Shown: positions 17,943-25,590 of the stretch, one piece after another | Layout of the letters: each line of letters starts with the position of its first letter | Position numbering within the stretch: position 1 is the stretch's first letter | Source: Pseudomonadota bacterium | Lineage (GTDB): Bacteria; Pseudomonadota; Alphaproteobacteria; Rhizobiales; Xanthobacteraceae | Assembly: GCA_016195095.1 (NCBI GenBank) | Contig: JACQAE010000051.1 | Span: 1-40,188 of the forward strand | Length of the DNA stretch: 40,188 nt | Direction: 5' to 3' | Program-made: the position numbers and the translations under genes | The notes under the pieces: generated by a model | Databases searched by the model: none | What the model was told of the DNA's origin: nothing | Seen by the model: only the letters and a program-made list of their open reading frames with translations

Positions 17943-18869
17943 GTGAAAAAGCCCAGGCAGCGTGTCATGTGCATCGGCGAAGTCGTCATCGAGCTGGCGC
18001 GCGGCGGCGATGGCCGTTTCGCGCTCGGCTGCGGCGGCGATACGTTCAACACTGCCGTCTATCTCGCGCGCGCCGGAAACGACGTGGCCTTTGCCAGCGC
18101 CGTCGGCGATGACCGCTATTCCGATACGGTTTTTGCCATGGCCGCCGCCGAAGGCATCGATTGCACCTACCTATTGCGCGTACCGGGCCGGTTGCCGGGC
18201 CTGTGCCTTCTCGACGCGGGCGCGCAAGGCGCCAAGCGAACGCATTTTTGGCGCGACGGTTCGCCGGCACGCGAACTGTTTGAACTCCCCGACTGGGGAC
18301 AGGTGGCCGAGGCGCTGCTAGGCGCGCGCCTCGTCTTTCTTTCTGGCATCACGCTATCGCTTTATTCCAACACCGGGATCGGCCGTGTTCTCGCTGTCCT
18401 TGAGCTTGCGCGCCGCAACGGCTGCATGGTTGCTTTCGACGGCAATTTCCGGCCGCACGGTTGGAATGGCGACCTCGGGCGCGCGCGTGCCGTCTGCATC
18501 GAGGCGCTCAAGCGCACCGATATTGCGCTGCCGGCCTTCGACGACGAGGCCGTACTGTGGGGCGACCCCAGTCCGGAGGCGACCGTTGACCGGTTGCAGG
18601 CTTTTGGCATCGGCGAGATCGCCGTCAAGAACGGGCCAGGCAACGCGCTCATCGCCGTGGCAACGGGGCGCGAGGCGGTGCCGGTGCCCGAAATCGTCGA
18701 TCCGGTCGATCCCATGGCGGCGGGCGATGGCTTCAACGCCGGTTACCTTGCCGCCCGGCTTGCCGGAGAATCCCCCGCGAATGCCGCCGCCAGCGCCCAT
18801 CGCCTTGCTGGCGCCGTGATCCGCCATCGCGGCTCCATCTTGCCCCGCGCCGGCGTCGCCGTGCACTAA
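17943..18869 (+). CDS. kdgK: 2-dehydro-3-deoxygluconokinase (PfkB family)
   Basis: PfkB-type sugar kinase of 308 residues phosphorylating 2-keto-3-deoxygluconate with ATP, a step of sugar-acid catabolism. Start is GTG at 17943 with GAGGTGA five bases before it. Family features are CIGEVVIELARGG at the N-terminus, GGDTFNTAVYLARAG (31-45), VAFDGNFRPHGW (163-174), and the anion-hole and catalytic-base motif AAGDGFNAGYLAARLAG with Asp262, which has the Ala-Ala-Gly-Asp form seen in KdgK rather than ribokinase. It is divergent from the EamA gene. The sugar-acid dehydratase at 10185-12002 could supply its substrate, but no KDPG aldolase is seen in the window. Confidence 0.88.
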   Translation: MKKPRQRVMCIGEVVIELARGGDGRFALGCGGDTFNTAVYLARAGNDVAFASAVGDDRYSDTVFAMAAAEGIDCTYLLRVPGRLPGLCLLDAGAQGAKRTHFWRDGSPARELFELPDWGQVAEALLGARLVFLSGITLSLYSNTGIGRVLAVLELARRNGCMVAFDGNFRPHGWNGDLGRARAVCIEALKRTDIALPAFDDEAVLWGDPSPEATVDRLQAFGIGEIAVKNGPGNALIAVATGREAVPVPEIVDPVDPMAAGDGFNAGYLAARLAGESPANAAASAHRLAGAVIRHRGSILPRAGVAVH

Positions 18870-18872
18870 ATC

Positions 18873-18923
18873 GCGACAAAATCGGATCAGAATCGATCCT
18901 CGTTCGTGAACGAGATTGATTCT
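18873..18923 (+). repeat. Dispersed palindromic element, copy 1
   Basis: Just after the kdgK stop. The core is an inverted repeat: AGAATCGATC CTCGTTC, a 2-base loop, then GAACGAG ATTGATTCT (18889-18923), with a perfect 7-bp inner stem. The preceding bases CGACAAAATCGGATC resemble those before copy 2 at 30073-30122. It could act as a transcription terminator or be a REP-like element; no T-tract follows. Confidence 0.55.
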
Positions 18924-18942
18924 CGTCGTTTGATGCAGCGTA

Positions 18943-18974
18943 CCGCCTGAAATCTGCTTCGCATATTTCGGCGG
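18943..18974. repeat. Inverted repeat (hairpin)
   Basis: Arms CCGCCtGAAAT (18943-18953) and ATTTCGGCGG (18965-18974) pair over ten bases with one bulged T, around an 11-base loop. It follows the palindromic element downstream of kdgK and may add to termination. Function is inferred from structure only. Confidence 0.4.
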
Positions 18975-19132
18975 CACGGTCTAACCCGCCAATTTCACCT
19001 GTGGGCGCGCGACATCGCCGCTATTGCGCTGGCGTACCTGCTCGGGCCACGATACGTCCGGGAGGACGTTGGTGCGGCGCGGTGCGCGGCATTGCGATTG
19101 CCGAACGCACGCGTCGGCCGCTGGTGGTCTGA

Positions 19133-19162
19133 CCCCGGACATTTGAATTCCAAATGTCGGGG
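19133..19162. repeat. Strong inverted repeat upstream of dctQ
   Basis: GACATTTG (19138-19145), loop AATTC, CAAATGTC (19151-19158), extended by CCCC/GGGG (19133-19136 with 19159-19162) across one unpaired G. In total there are 12 base pairs, about 200 bases before the dctQ start. It could be a regulator site, a leader hairpin or the relic of a small mobile palindrome. Confidence 0.55.
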
Positions 19163-19365
19163 CAAGTCAGCCCACGTATGTATGCAATCCGTGGCGCGAC
19201 TTTTCCGAACAGATGACGACCTTCTGTTTGGGTCTCACCACGAGGCATGGCGGCCGAACGGCGGAGGCTTTCAACGCCGATCTTCCGGGGAAACGCCGGC
19301 GCCCATGGGGCTGGCGCACGCGGAACGCGTCACGGCGCGACGCCGCAGAGAGGAAATGGCGGGCC

Positions 19366-19935
19366 ATGCTCAAGGTCCTCGATCGGCTCGAGGAGATCCT
19401 GATCGCAACGCTGATCGCGGCAGCGACATTGATCATCTTCGTCGCCGTCGTTCATCGTTACGGGGCGGGCGTTCCACTCCTCTATCCCTATCTGTTCTGG
19501 ATCGACCTGAGCTGGGCGCAGGAACTGTGCATCTACATGTTCGTTTGGATGGCCAAGTTCGGCGCCGCCTATGGCGTGCGCACCGGCATTCATGTCGGCG
19601 TCGACGTGCTCGTCAACCTCTTGTCCCCCGAACGTCGGCGCAAGGTGGTCCTGTTCAGCCTGTTCTGCGGCGCGCTATTCACCTTCATCGTCGGAACCAT
19701 GGGCGCCAAGTTCGTCATCGAGCTCTATCCGACCGGGCAGGTTTCGCCCGACATGGAAATTCCGCGCTGGTTCGTGTTCGCATGCGTCCCGCTCGGTTCC
19801 TACCTCATGTGCTTTCGCTTCCTGCAGGTGGCGTGGACCTTCTGGCATACCGGCGATCTGCCGCGTCACGACCCGGGCCGCGTTGAAGGGGTTACCGTCA
19901 CCGACATCGATTCCACGCCGGAGGCGGCGCGATGA
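19366..19935 (+). CDS. TRAP transporter small permease subunit (DctQ)
   Basis: A 189-residue membrane protein with four predicted spans and the DctQ pattern: LDRLEEILIATLIAAATLIIFVAVVHRY, then WAQELCIYMFVWMAKFGAAYGVRTGIHVGVDVL, where the W.EE/WAQE...F.G...GV..G.H..VD series is diagnostic. The start at 19366 is where family similarity begins; a weak GAGG lies about 12 bases upstream. Its stop overlaps the dctM start (ATGA), indicating translational coupling. No dctP receptor gene is adjacent. Confidence 0.9.
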   Translation: MLKVLDRLEEILIATLIAAATLIIFVAVVHRYGAGVPLLYPYLFWIDLSWAQELCIYMFVWMAKFGAAYGVRTGIHVGVDVLVNLLSPERRRKVVLFSLFCGALFTFIVGTMGAKFVIELYPTGQVSPDMEIPRWFVFACVPLGSYLMCFRFLQVAWTFWHTGDLPRHDPGRVEGVTVTDIDSTPEAAR

Positions 19936-21257
19936 GCACGTTTTTGATCTTTGGCCTGCTCGTCGCCCTGATGCTCACCGGCATGCCGATCTCGATCGCG
20001 CTCGGCCTGACGGTGCTGAGCTTCCTGTTCCTCATGACACAAGTGCCGATCGAGGCCGTGGCGCTGAAGCTGTTCACCGGGATCGAAAGCTTCGAGATCA
20101 TGGCGATCCCGTTCTTCATCCTGGCCGGCAACTTCCTCACTCATGGCGGCGTGGCGCGGCGCATGATCCATTTCGCCACGACCATGGTCGGCCATTGGTA
20201 TGGCGGCCTCGGGCTCGCCGGCGTCGTCGCCTGCGCGCTGTTCGCCTCGGTGTCGGGGTCTTCGCCGGCGACGGTCGTCGCCGTCGGCTCGATCATTCTT
20301 CCGGCGATGGTCAAGCAAGGGTTTCCCAAACGTTTCGGCGCCGGCGTCGTCGCCACTTCCGGCGCGCTCGGCATCCTCATTCCGCCGTCGATCGTCATGG
20401 TCATCTTCGCCGTCGCGACCGGCGGCTCGGTCGCGCTCGATCCCGAGGGCAAGCGCGTGCTCTCCGCCTCGGTCGGCCAATTGTTCATCGCCGGGGTCCT
20501 TCCCGGGCTCATGCTGGCGTCGATGTTGTTCATGACCACGTTCTACCGCGCCTGGAAGAATGGCTATCCGCGCCTGCCGCGCGCCGATTGGGGCGAGCGG
20601 CTGACGGCGCTGCGCGAATCGTTTTGGGGGCTGGCGCTCATCATCATCGTGCTCGGCGGCATCTATAGCGGCTTGTTCACGCCGACCGAGGCAGCCGCCA
20701 TGTCGGCGGTCTACGCCTTCGTGATCGCCGTCTTCGTCTATCGCGACATGGACCTCAAGGACGTGCCCAAGGTCCTGCTCGGCTCCGCCAATATGAGCGC
20801 GATGATCCTCTACATCATCACCAATGCGGTGCTGTTTTCGTTCCTGATGACGCACGAGCAGATACCGCAGCGAATGACCGAGTGGATCACTGGCGCCGGC
20901 CTGACCTGGATCGAATTCCTGCTCATCGTCAATATCATCCTGCTCATGGCCGGCAACGTCATGGAGCCGTCATCGATCGTGCTCATCACGGCGCCGATCC
21001 TGTTTCCCATCGCCGTCAAGCTCGGCATCCACCCGGTGCATCTCGGCATCCTCATGACGGTGAACATGGAAGTGGGACTGTGCCATCCCCCGGTCGGCCT
21101 CAATCTCTACGTCGCCTCCGGCGTCGCCAAGATGGGCATCACCGAACTCACCATCGCCACCTGGCCGTGGCTGGTGACGATGCTCATCTTCCTCGTGATC
21201 GTGACCTATGTCCCGGAAATCTCGCTGTTCCTGCCGCAGCTGCTGGGAATGTTGTAG
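19932..21257 (+). CDS. TRAP transporter large permease subunit (DctM)
   Basis: A 441-residue, complete DctM with about twelve membrane spans that carries Na+-coupled uptake of a carboxylate delivered by a periplasmic receptor. Landmarks are LLVALMLTGMPISIALGL at the N-terminus, MAIPFFILAGNFLTHGG (57-73), ALFASVSGSSPATVVAVGSI, GALGILIPPSIVMVIF, GLFTPTEAAAMSAVYAF and EVGLCHPPVGLNLYVASGVA. It overlaps dctQ by four bases. It is a useful intact comparison for the truncated DctM half of the fused permease at 6020-7675. The ligand is unknown; proximity to kdgK hints at a sugar acid or keto-deoxy acid. Confidence 0.95.
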   Translation: MSTFLIFGLLVALMLTGMPISIALGLTVLSFLFLMTQVPIEAVALKLFTGIESFEIMAIPFFILAGNFLTHGGVARRMIHFATTMVGHWYGGLGLAGVVACALFASVSGSSPATVVAVGSIILPAMVKQGFPKRFGAGVVATSGALGILIPPSIVMVIFAVATGGSVALDPEGKRVLSASVGQLFIAGVLPGLMLASMLFMTTFYRAWKNGYPRLPRADWGERLTALRESFWGLALIIIVLGGIYSGLFTPTEAAAMSAVYAFVIAVFVYRDMDLKDVPKVLLGSANMSAMILYIITNAVLFSFLMTHEQIPQRMTEWITGAGLTWIEFLLIVNIILLMAGNVMEPSSIVLITAPILFPIAVKLGIHPVHLGILMTVNMEVGLCHPPVGLNLYVASGVAKMGITELTIATWPWLVTMLIFLVIVTYVPEISLFLPQLLGML

Positions 21258-21273
21258 CCGCCCATGCGGCCGC

Positions 21274-21648
21274 TCACGAAAAGTGGCGAACGATGGCGAG
21301 CCCAGCGAGGAGACCGGCGAGGGAGAGGATGACGGATCCCGCGACATAAAGCGCCGCCGCGGCGACCGCGCCACGTTCGTAGAGCAGCACCGCGTCGAGC
21401 GAAAACGCGGAAAATGTCGTATAGCCGCCGAGCACACCGGTGGTGAGAAACAGCCGTACGTGCTGCGAGGCTTCGCCGCGGAAGGCGAAATAGCCGGCGA
21501 TCAGTCCCATGACCAGCGAGCCGGTCACGTTCACCATCAGCGTCGCATAGGGAAACGACGCGCCTAACGCCCTGGCGCCGACGACGTTGACCAAATGGCG
21601 TAAAGTCGCGCCCAGTCCGCCGCCGAGAAAGACGAAAAGATAGGCCAT
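21274..21648 (-). CDS. crcB: Fluoride-specific ion channel CrcB/Fluc
   Basis: A 124-residue, four-span inner-membrane protein that exports toxic fluoride as a dual-topology dimer. Family signatures are GGGLGATLRHL near the N-terminus, LMVNVTGSLVMGL in the second span (the Asn and Gly of the N-x-x-G-S motif) and GGYTTFSAF in the third, which carries the conserved phenylalanine-box region and the Na+-binding turn. The start at 21648 lies seven bases after the bioB stop, so the two genes are probably co-translated. No fluoride riboswitch is possible directly upstream because that sequence is bioB coding DNA. Confidence 0.95.
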   Translation of the reverse strand: MAYLFVFLGGGLGATLRHLVNVVGARALGASFPYATLMVNVTGSLVMGLIAGYFAFRGEASQHVRLFLTTGVLGGYTTFSAFSLDAVLLYERGAVAAAALYVAGSVILSLAGLLAGLAIVRHFS

Positions 21649-21655
21649 CGCGCGA

Positions 21656-22642
21656 TCACTGCTGCATCGGCCGCAGCCCAAGGCGGCGCATCAAATGGCG
21701 ATCATGGTCGGGCTGCGGATTGGGTGTCGTCAAAAGCCGCGCACCGAAGAACACGGAATTGGCGCCGGCGAGGAAACAGAGCGCCTGCGTCTCCTCGCTC
21801 ATGTCCTCGCGTCCCGCCGACAGGCGCACCACCGACGCCGGCATGGCGATGCGCGCCACGGCGACGGTGCGCACGAATTCGAGCGGATCGAGCGGCGCCT
21901 CCTGCGCCAAGGGCGTGCCGGCGACGCGCACCAGCATGTTGATCGGCACCGATTCCGGGTGCGCCGGCAGGCCGGCCAGCGTCGCGATCATGCCGACGCG
22001 GTCCTCGCGCGTTTCGCCCATGCCGACGATGCCGCCGCAGCACACCGCGACGCCCGCCGCGCGCACATGCGCGAGCGTATCGAGCCGTTCCGCGTAGGTA
22101 CGCGTGGTGATGATGGAACCGTAATATTCCGGCGAGGTATCGAGATTATGGTTGTAGTAATCAAGGCCCGCGGCGCGCAGGCGCGCGGCCTGCCCAGCGG
22201 TGAGCATGCCGAGCGTGGCGCAGGTTTCGAGCCCGAGCGCCTTGACCTCGGCGATCATGGCGCAGACTGGATCGATGTCGCGCTCTTTCGGCGCGCGCCA
22301 AGCAGCGCCCATGCAGAAGCGGCTGGCGCCGGCATCCTTGGCTGCGCGCGCGGCTTCAAGGACGGCGTCGAGCGCCATCAGCTTGTCCGCCTTGACCCCG
22401 GTCTCGTAGGCGGCGCTCTGCGGACAATAGGCGCAATCCTCGGGGCAGCCGCCGGTCTTGATCGAAAGCAACGTCGATATCTGCACCGCGCAGGGATCAA
22501 AATAGCGCCGATGCGCAAGCTGCGCGCGAAACATGAGTTCAGGAAAGGCGAGATCGAACAGCGCACGGACTTCCGCCCTCGTCCAGTCGTGACGCAGGAC
22601 GTCTGCGCGGACGGAGGACTCGTCGGCAAGGGCCACGGACAT
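21656..22642 (-). CDS. bioB: Biotin synthase (radical SAM)
   Basis: A 328-residue radical SAM enzyme inserting sulfur into dethiobiotin. The [4Fe-4S] motif is CPEDCAYC with Cys66, Cys70 and Cys73. Further BioB features are [61 protein letters not shown] and [28 protein letters not shown], which include the second-cluster cysteines and the arginine. No other biotin genes are visible. It lies at the 3' end of the same-strand run that begins with the formate genes, 106 bases after fdhA, and its stop is followed by crcB. Confidence 0.97.
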   Translation of the reverse strand: MSVALADESSVRADVLRHDWTRAEVRALFDLAFPELMFRAQLAHRRYFDPCAVQISTLLSIKTGGCPEDCAYCPQSAAYETGVKADKLMALDAVLEAARAAKDAGASRFCMGAAWRAPKERDIDPVCAMIAEVKALGLETCATLGMLTAGQAARLRAAGLDYYNHNLDTSPEYYGSIITTRTYAERLDTLAHVRAAGVAVCCGGIVGMGETREDRVGMIATLAGLPAHPESVPINMLVRVAGTPLAQEAPLDPLEFVRTVAVARIAMPASVVRLSAGREDMSEETQALCFLAGANSVFFGARLLTTPNPQPDHDRHLMRRLGLRPMQQ

Positions 22643-22748
22643 GGGGAACGCCGCTCCGGTTCACCGCGACCGCGTCAGCGGCAGCGTGTGCGGGTGCAAG
22701 CTCAAACGCCTATTCCGCGCCGGGGTCAAGCCTACCGATGGCGACCGG

Positions 22749-25535
22749 TCATTCCGCCGCCTGCCGCCCCACAACCAGGGGCTCAACTTTCGCCGCGCAA
22801 AACTTGAATTCCGGGATTTTGCCGAACGGGTCGAGCGCCGGATTGGTGAGCAAATTGGCCGCCGCCTCGGCATAGGCAAAGGGAATGAAAACGACGCCGT
22901 CGGGGACCGAATCGTCCTGACGAACGGCGAGTTCGATGACGCCGCGCCGGGTAGATACGCGCACGCGCTCGCCCGGCGCAATGGCGAGCCGGCTGATTTC
23001 CCGGCGCGATAGGCAAGCAACGGCGCCGGGCTCAAGCGCATCAAGCATCGTCGCCCGGCGCGTCATCGCGCCGGTGTGCCAATGTTCGAGCTGGCGGCCG
23101 GTAGTGAGAATCATAGGGAAATCAGCGTCGGGCCGCTCGTCCGGTGGCGTGAGTTTCGCGGCAACGAGCTTGCCGAGCCGGCCCGGACGCGGGAAGCCAT
23201 CGCCGAATACCACCGCACGGCCCGGCTTGTCGGGCGCATCGGAAGGGTAGGTGACGGAACTCTCGCGCTCAATTCGCTCCCAGGAAATGTTGTCGAGCGA
23301 AGGCATCAACGCGGCCATCTCGGCATAGATCTCGCGCGGATGTGTATAGGTCCAATTCACCCCCATGCGGTTGGCGATATCCTGGGTGATCCACCAGTCG
23401 GGCCTCGCCTCGCCGGGCAGCGGCAGCGCCTTGCGGCCAAGCTGCACCTGCCGATTGGTATTTGTGACGGTACCGTCTTTTTCCGGCCAGGCGGAGGCAG
23501 GCAGGATCACGTCGGCATAGACCGCGGTTTCGGTGAGGAAAATATCCTGCACGACAAGGTGGGAAAGGTGCGCGAGCGCTTCGCGCGCATGATTGAGGTC
23601 AGGATCCGACATCGCCGGATTTTCGCCCAGGATATACATGCCCTTGATCGTGCCGGCGTGGACCGCATTCATGATTTCGACGACGGTAAGGCCGCGCTTG
23701 GGATCAAGCCGCGTGCCCCAGGCATGTTCGAATTTCGCGCGGATGTCCTTGTTCTCGACCGAGGCATAGTCGGGAAAAAACATCGGAATGAGCCCGGCGT
23801 CGGACGCTCCCTGCACGTTGTTCTGGCCGCGCAGCGGATGCAGGCCCGTCCCGGGGCGGCCGACCTGCCCCGTGAGCAGTGCGAGCGCGATCAGGCAGCG
23901 CGCGTTGTCGGTGCCATGCGTGTGCTGCGACACGCCCATGCCCCAGAAAATGATAGCGCGTTCGGCCCGCGCATAGGTGCGCGCGACCTCACGCAGCGTG
24001 TCGGCTGAGATGCCGCAGATCGGCGCCATTTCCTCCGGCGTGAAATCCTTGACATGGGCGGCGAGCTCGGCGAATCCCTCCGTATAGGTCTGCACGTATT
24101 GCTGGTCGTAAAGTTTTTCGCCCACGATCACATTGAGCATGGCGTTGAGCAAGGCGACGTCCGCGCCGTTGCGGAACTGGAGCATATGGGTGGCGTGGCG
24201 CTTGAGCGCCTGGCCGCGCGGGTCCATGACGATCAGCTTGGCGCCGCGCTTGGCCGCCTGCTTGAAAAAGGTCGCCGCGACCGGATGGTTCTCGGTCGGG
24301 TTGGCACCGATTACGACGATGACGTCGGAATTGGCGCATTCATTGAACGTCGCGGTGACCGCGGCGGAACCGATCCCCTCGATGAGCGCGGCAACCGATG
24401 AGGCATGGCACAGGCGGGTGCAATGATCGACATTGTTGGTGCCGAACGCGGTACGCACGAGCTTCTGGAAGAGATAGGCCTCCTCGTTCGACGCCTTGGC
24501 GGAGCCGAACCCGGCCAGCGCCTTGGAGCCATGCTGCTCGCGCACCTGCTTCAGCCCAGAGGCAGCGAATGCAAGCGCTTCTTCCCAGGTCGCCTTGCGG
24601 AAATGCGTCCAGGGATTGCGCGGGTCAACCTTGTCATGCGCGACCTTGGCAACGCCCTCCTTGCGGATCAGCGGCTGCGTGAGGCGATCGCGGTTGTGCA
24701 CATAGTCGAAACCGAAGCGGCCCTTGACGCAGAGCCGGTTCTCGTTGGCGGGCCCGTCGCGACCGGACACGGAAATGAGCCTATCATCCTTGATGTGATA
24801 GGTCAGAAGACAGCCGACGCCGCAATAGGGGCACACGCTGTCAACCGTGCGATCGGCGAATTCGCTACGCACGTTGTTGGCATCGACCAGCGAGGACGGC
24901 ATCAGCGCGCCGGTCGGGCAGGCCTGCACGCACTCCCCGCAGGCGACGCAGGTCGACGCGCCCATCGGATCGTCGAAATCGAACACGATCTTGGCGCCAT
25001 GACCGCGGCCGGCCATGCCGATGACGTCGTTGACCTGCACTTCGCGGCAAGCGCGCACGCACAGATTGCAGTGGATGCAGGCGTCGAGATTGACCGCCAT
25101 CGCCGGGTGGCTGCGATCCGATACCGGGCGGAGATCGGCGGGGAAGCGGCTCGCGACCACGTCCTGGCGCGCCGCCGTTTTCCAGAATTCCGACTGCGGG
25201 TCATGCGCCGTCGCGCGCGCCGGCTGGTCGGCGGCGAGCAATTCAAGCACCATCTTGCGCGCGGCCATGGCGCGATTGCTTTGCGTCGTCACCTGCATGC
25301 CCGGCGTCGGCGTGCGAATGCAGCTGGCGGCGAGCACGCGCTCGCCTTCGATCTCGACCATGCATACGCGACAATTGCCGTCCGGCCGATAGCCGGGCTT
25401 TGGCAGATAGCACAGATGCGGCAGCTTGATGCCGACACGGCGCGCGGCGCGAAAGATCGTCTCGCCGGCGCGAATGTCCACCTCCCGGCCGTCGAGCGTG
25501 AAGGCGTTCTTGATCATCGCATCCGTCCTGCTCAT
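22749..25535 (-). CDS. fdhA: NAD-dependent formate dehydrogenase, catalytic alpha subunit
   Basis: A 928-residue Mo- or W-bispterin enzyme oxidising formate to CO2 in the cytoplasm. From the ATG at 25535, domains in order are an N-terminal [2Fe-2S] ferredoxin part (Cys42, 55, 58, 72), ferredoxin-like clusters in ACIHCNLCVRAC and TCVACGECVQAC (about 152-206), the cluster of the Mo domain in SVCPYCGVGC (about 234-242), and the metal-ligand Cys376-His377 in DHCTRLCHASSV. The ligand is Cys, not selenocysteine. ADVILPASAWPEKDGT and a C-terminal pterin-binding domain follow. Length and order match the FdsA/Fdh1A group. The electron-accepting NuoE/NuoF-type subunit is encoded 55 bases upstream. No fdhD or gamma subunit gene is seen here. 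Confidence 0.95.
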   Translation of the reverse strand: MSRTDAMIKNAFTLDGREVDIRAGETIFRAARRVGIKLPHLCYLPKPGYRPDGNCRVCMVEIEGERVLAASCIRTPTPGMQVTTQSNRAMAARKMVLELLAADQPARATAHDPQSEFWKTAARQDVVASRFPADLRPVSDRSHPAMAVNLDACIHCNLCVRACREVQVNDVIGMAGRGHGAKIVFDFDDPMGASTCVACGECVQACPTGALMPSSLVDANNVRSEFADRTVDSVCPYCGVGCLLTYHIKDDRLISVSGRDGPANENRLCVKGRFGFDYVHNRDRLTQPLIRKEGVAKVAHDKVDPRNPWTHFRKATWEEALAFAASGLKQVREQHGSKALAGFGSAKASNEEAYLFQKLVRTAFGTNNVDHCTRLCHASSVAALIEGIGSAAVTATFNECANSDVIVVIGANPTENHPVAATFFKQAAKRGAKLIVMDPRGQALKRHATHMLQFRNGADVALLNAMLNVIVGEKLYDQQYVQTYTEGFAELAAHVKDFTPEEMAPICGISADTLREVARTYARAERAIIFWGMGVSQHTHGTDNARCLIALALLTGQVGRPGTGLHPLRGQNNVQGASDAGLIPMFFPDYASVENKDIRAKFEHAWGTRLDPKRGLTVVEIMNAVHAGTIKGMYILGENPAMSDPDLNHAREALAHLSHLVVQDIFLTETAVYADVILPASAWPEKDGTVTNTNRQVQLGRKALPLPGEARPDWWITQDIANRMGVNWTYTHPREIYAEMAALMPSLDNISWERIERESSVTYPSDAPDKPGRAVVFGDGFPRPGRLGKLVAAKLTPPDERPDADFPMILTTGRQLEHWHTGAMTRRATMLDALEPGAVACLSRREISRLAIAPGERVRVSTRRGVIELAVRQDDSVPDGVVFIPFAYAEAAANLLTNPALDPFGKIPEFKFCAAKVEPLVVGRQAAE

Positions 25536-25590
25536 CGCTTCATCCGATTCGGAGCCCGCCAGCTTAGCGTGGTTTGTCCACGGTCGGACG

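Larger units (their letters stand above)
18870..19365. other. 496-bp intergenic region with several palindromes
   Basis: No convincing gene is seen between kdgK and dctQ. Short frames on both strands here lack ribosome binding sites and family features. The stretch holds three separate inverted repeats, listed individually. The last ~150 bases before dctQ contain in-frame read-through codons upstream of its chosen start but no protein-like sequence. Confidence 0.6.

Noticed and set aside
18870-19365. Remnant of an insertion sequence or transposase between kdgK and dctQ
   Set aside because: Only palindromes are seen; no transposase-like translation in any frame.
19092-19886. A 264-codon plus-strand frame across dctQ
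   Set aside because: Out of frame with dctQ, which has clear family motifs; the overlapping frame has none.
21649-22748. Fluoride or other riboswitch upstream of crcB or bioB
   Set aside because: The sequence before crcB is bioB coding DNA, and the 106 bases before bioB show no recognisable aptamer.
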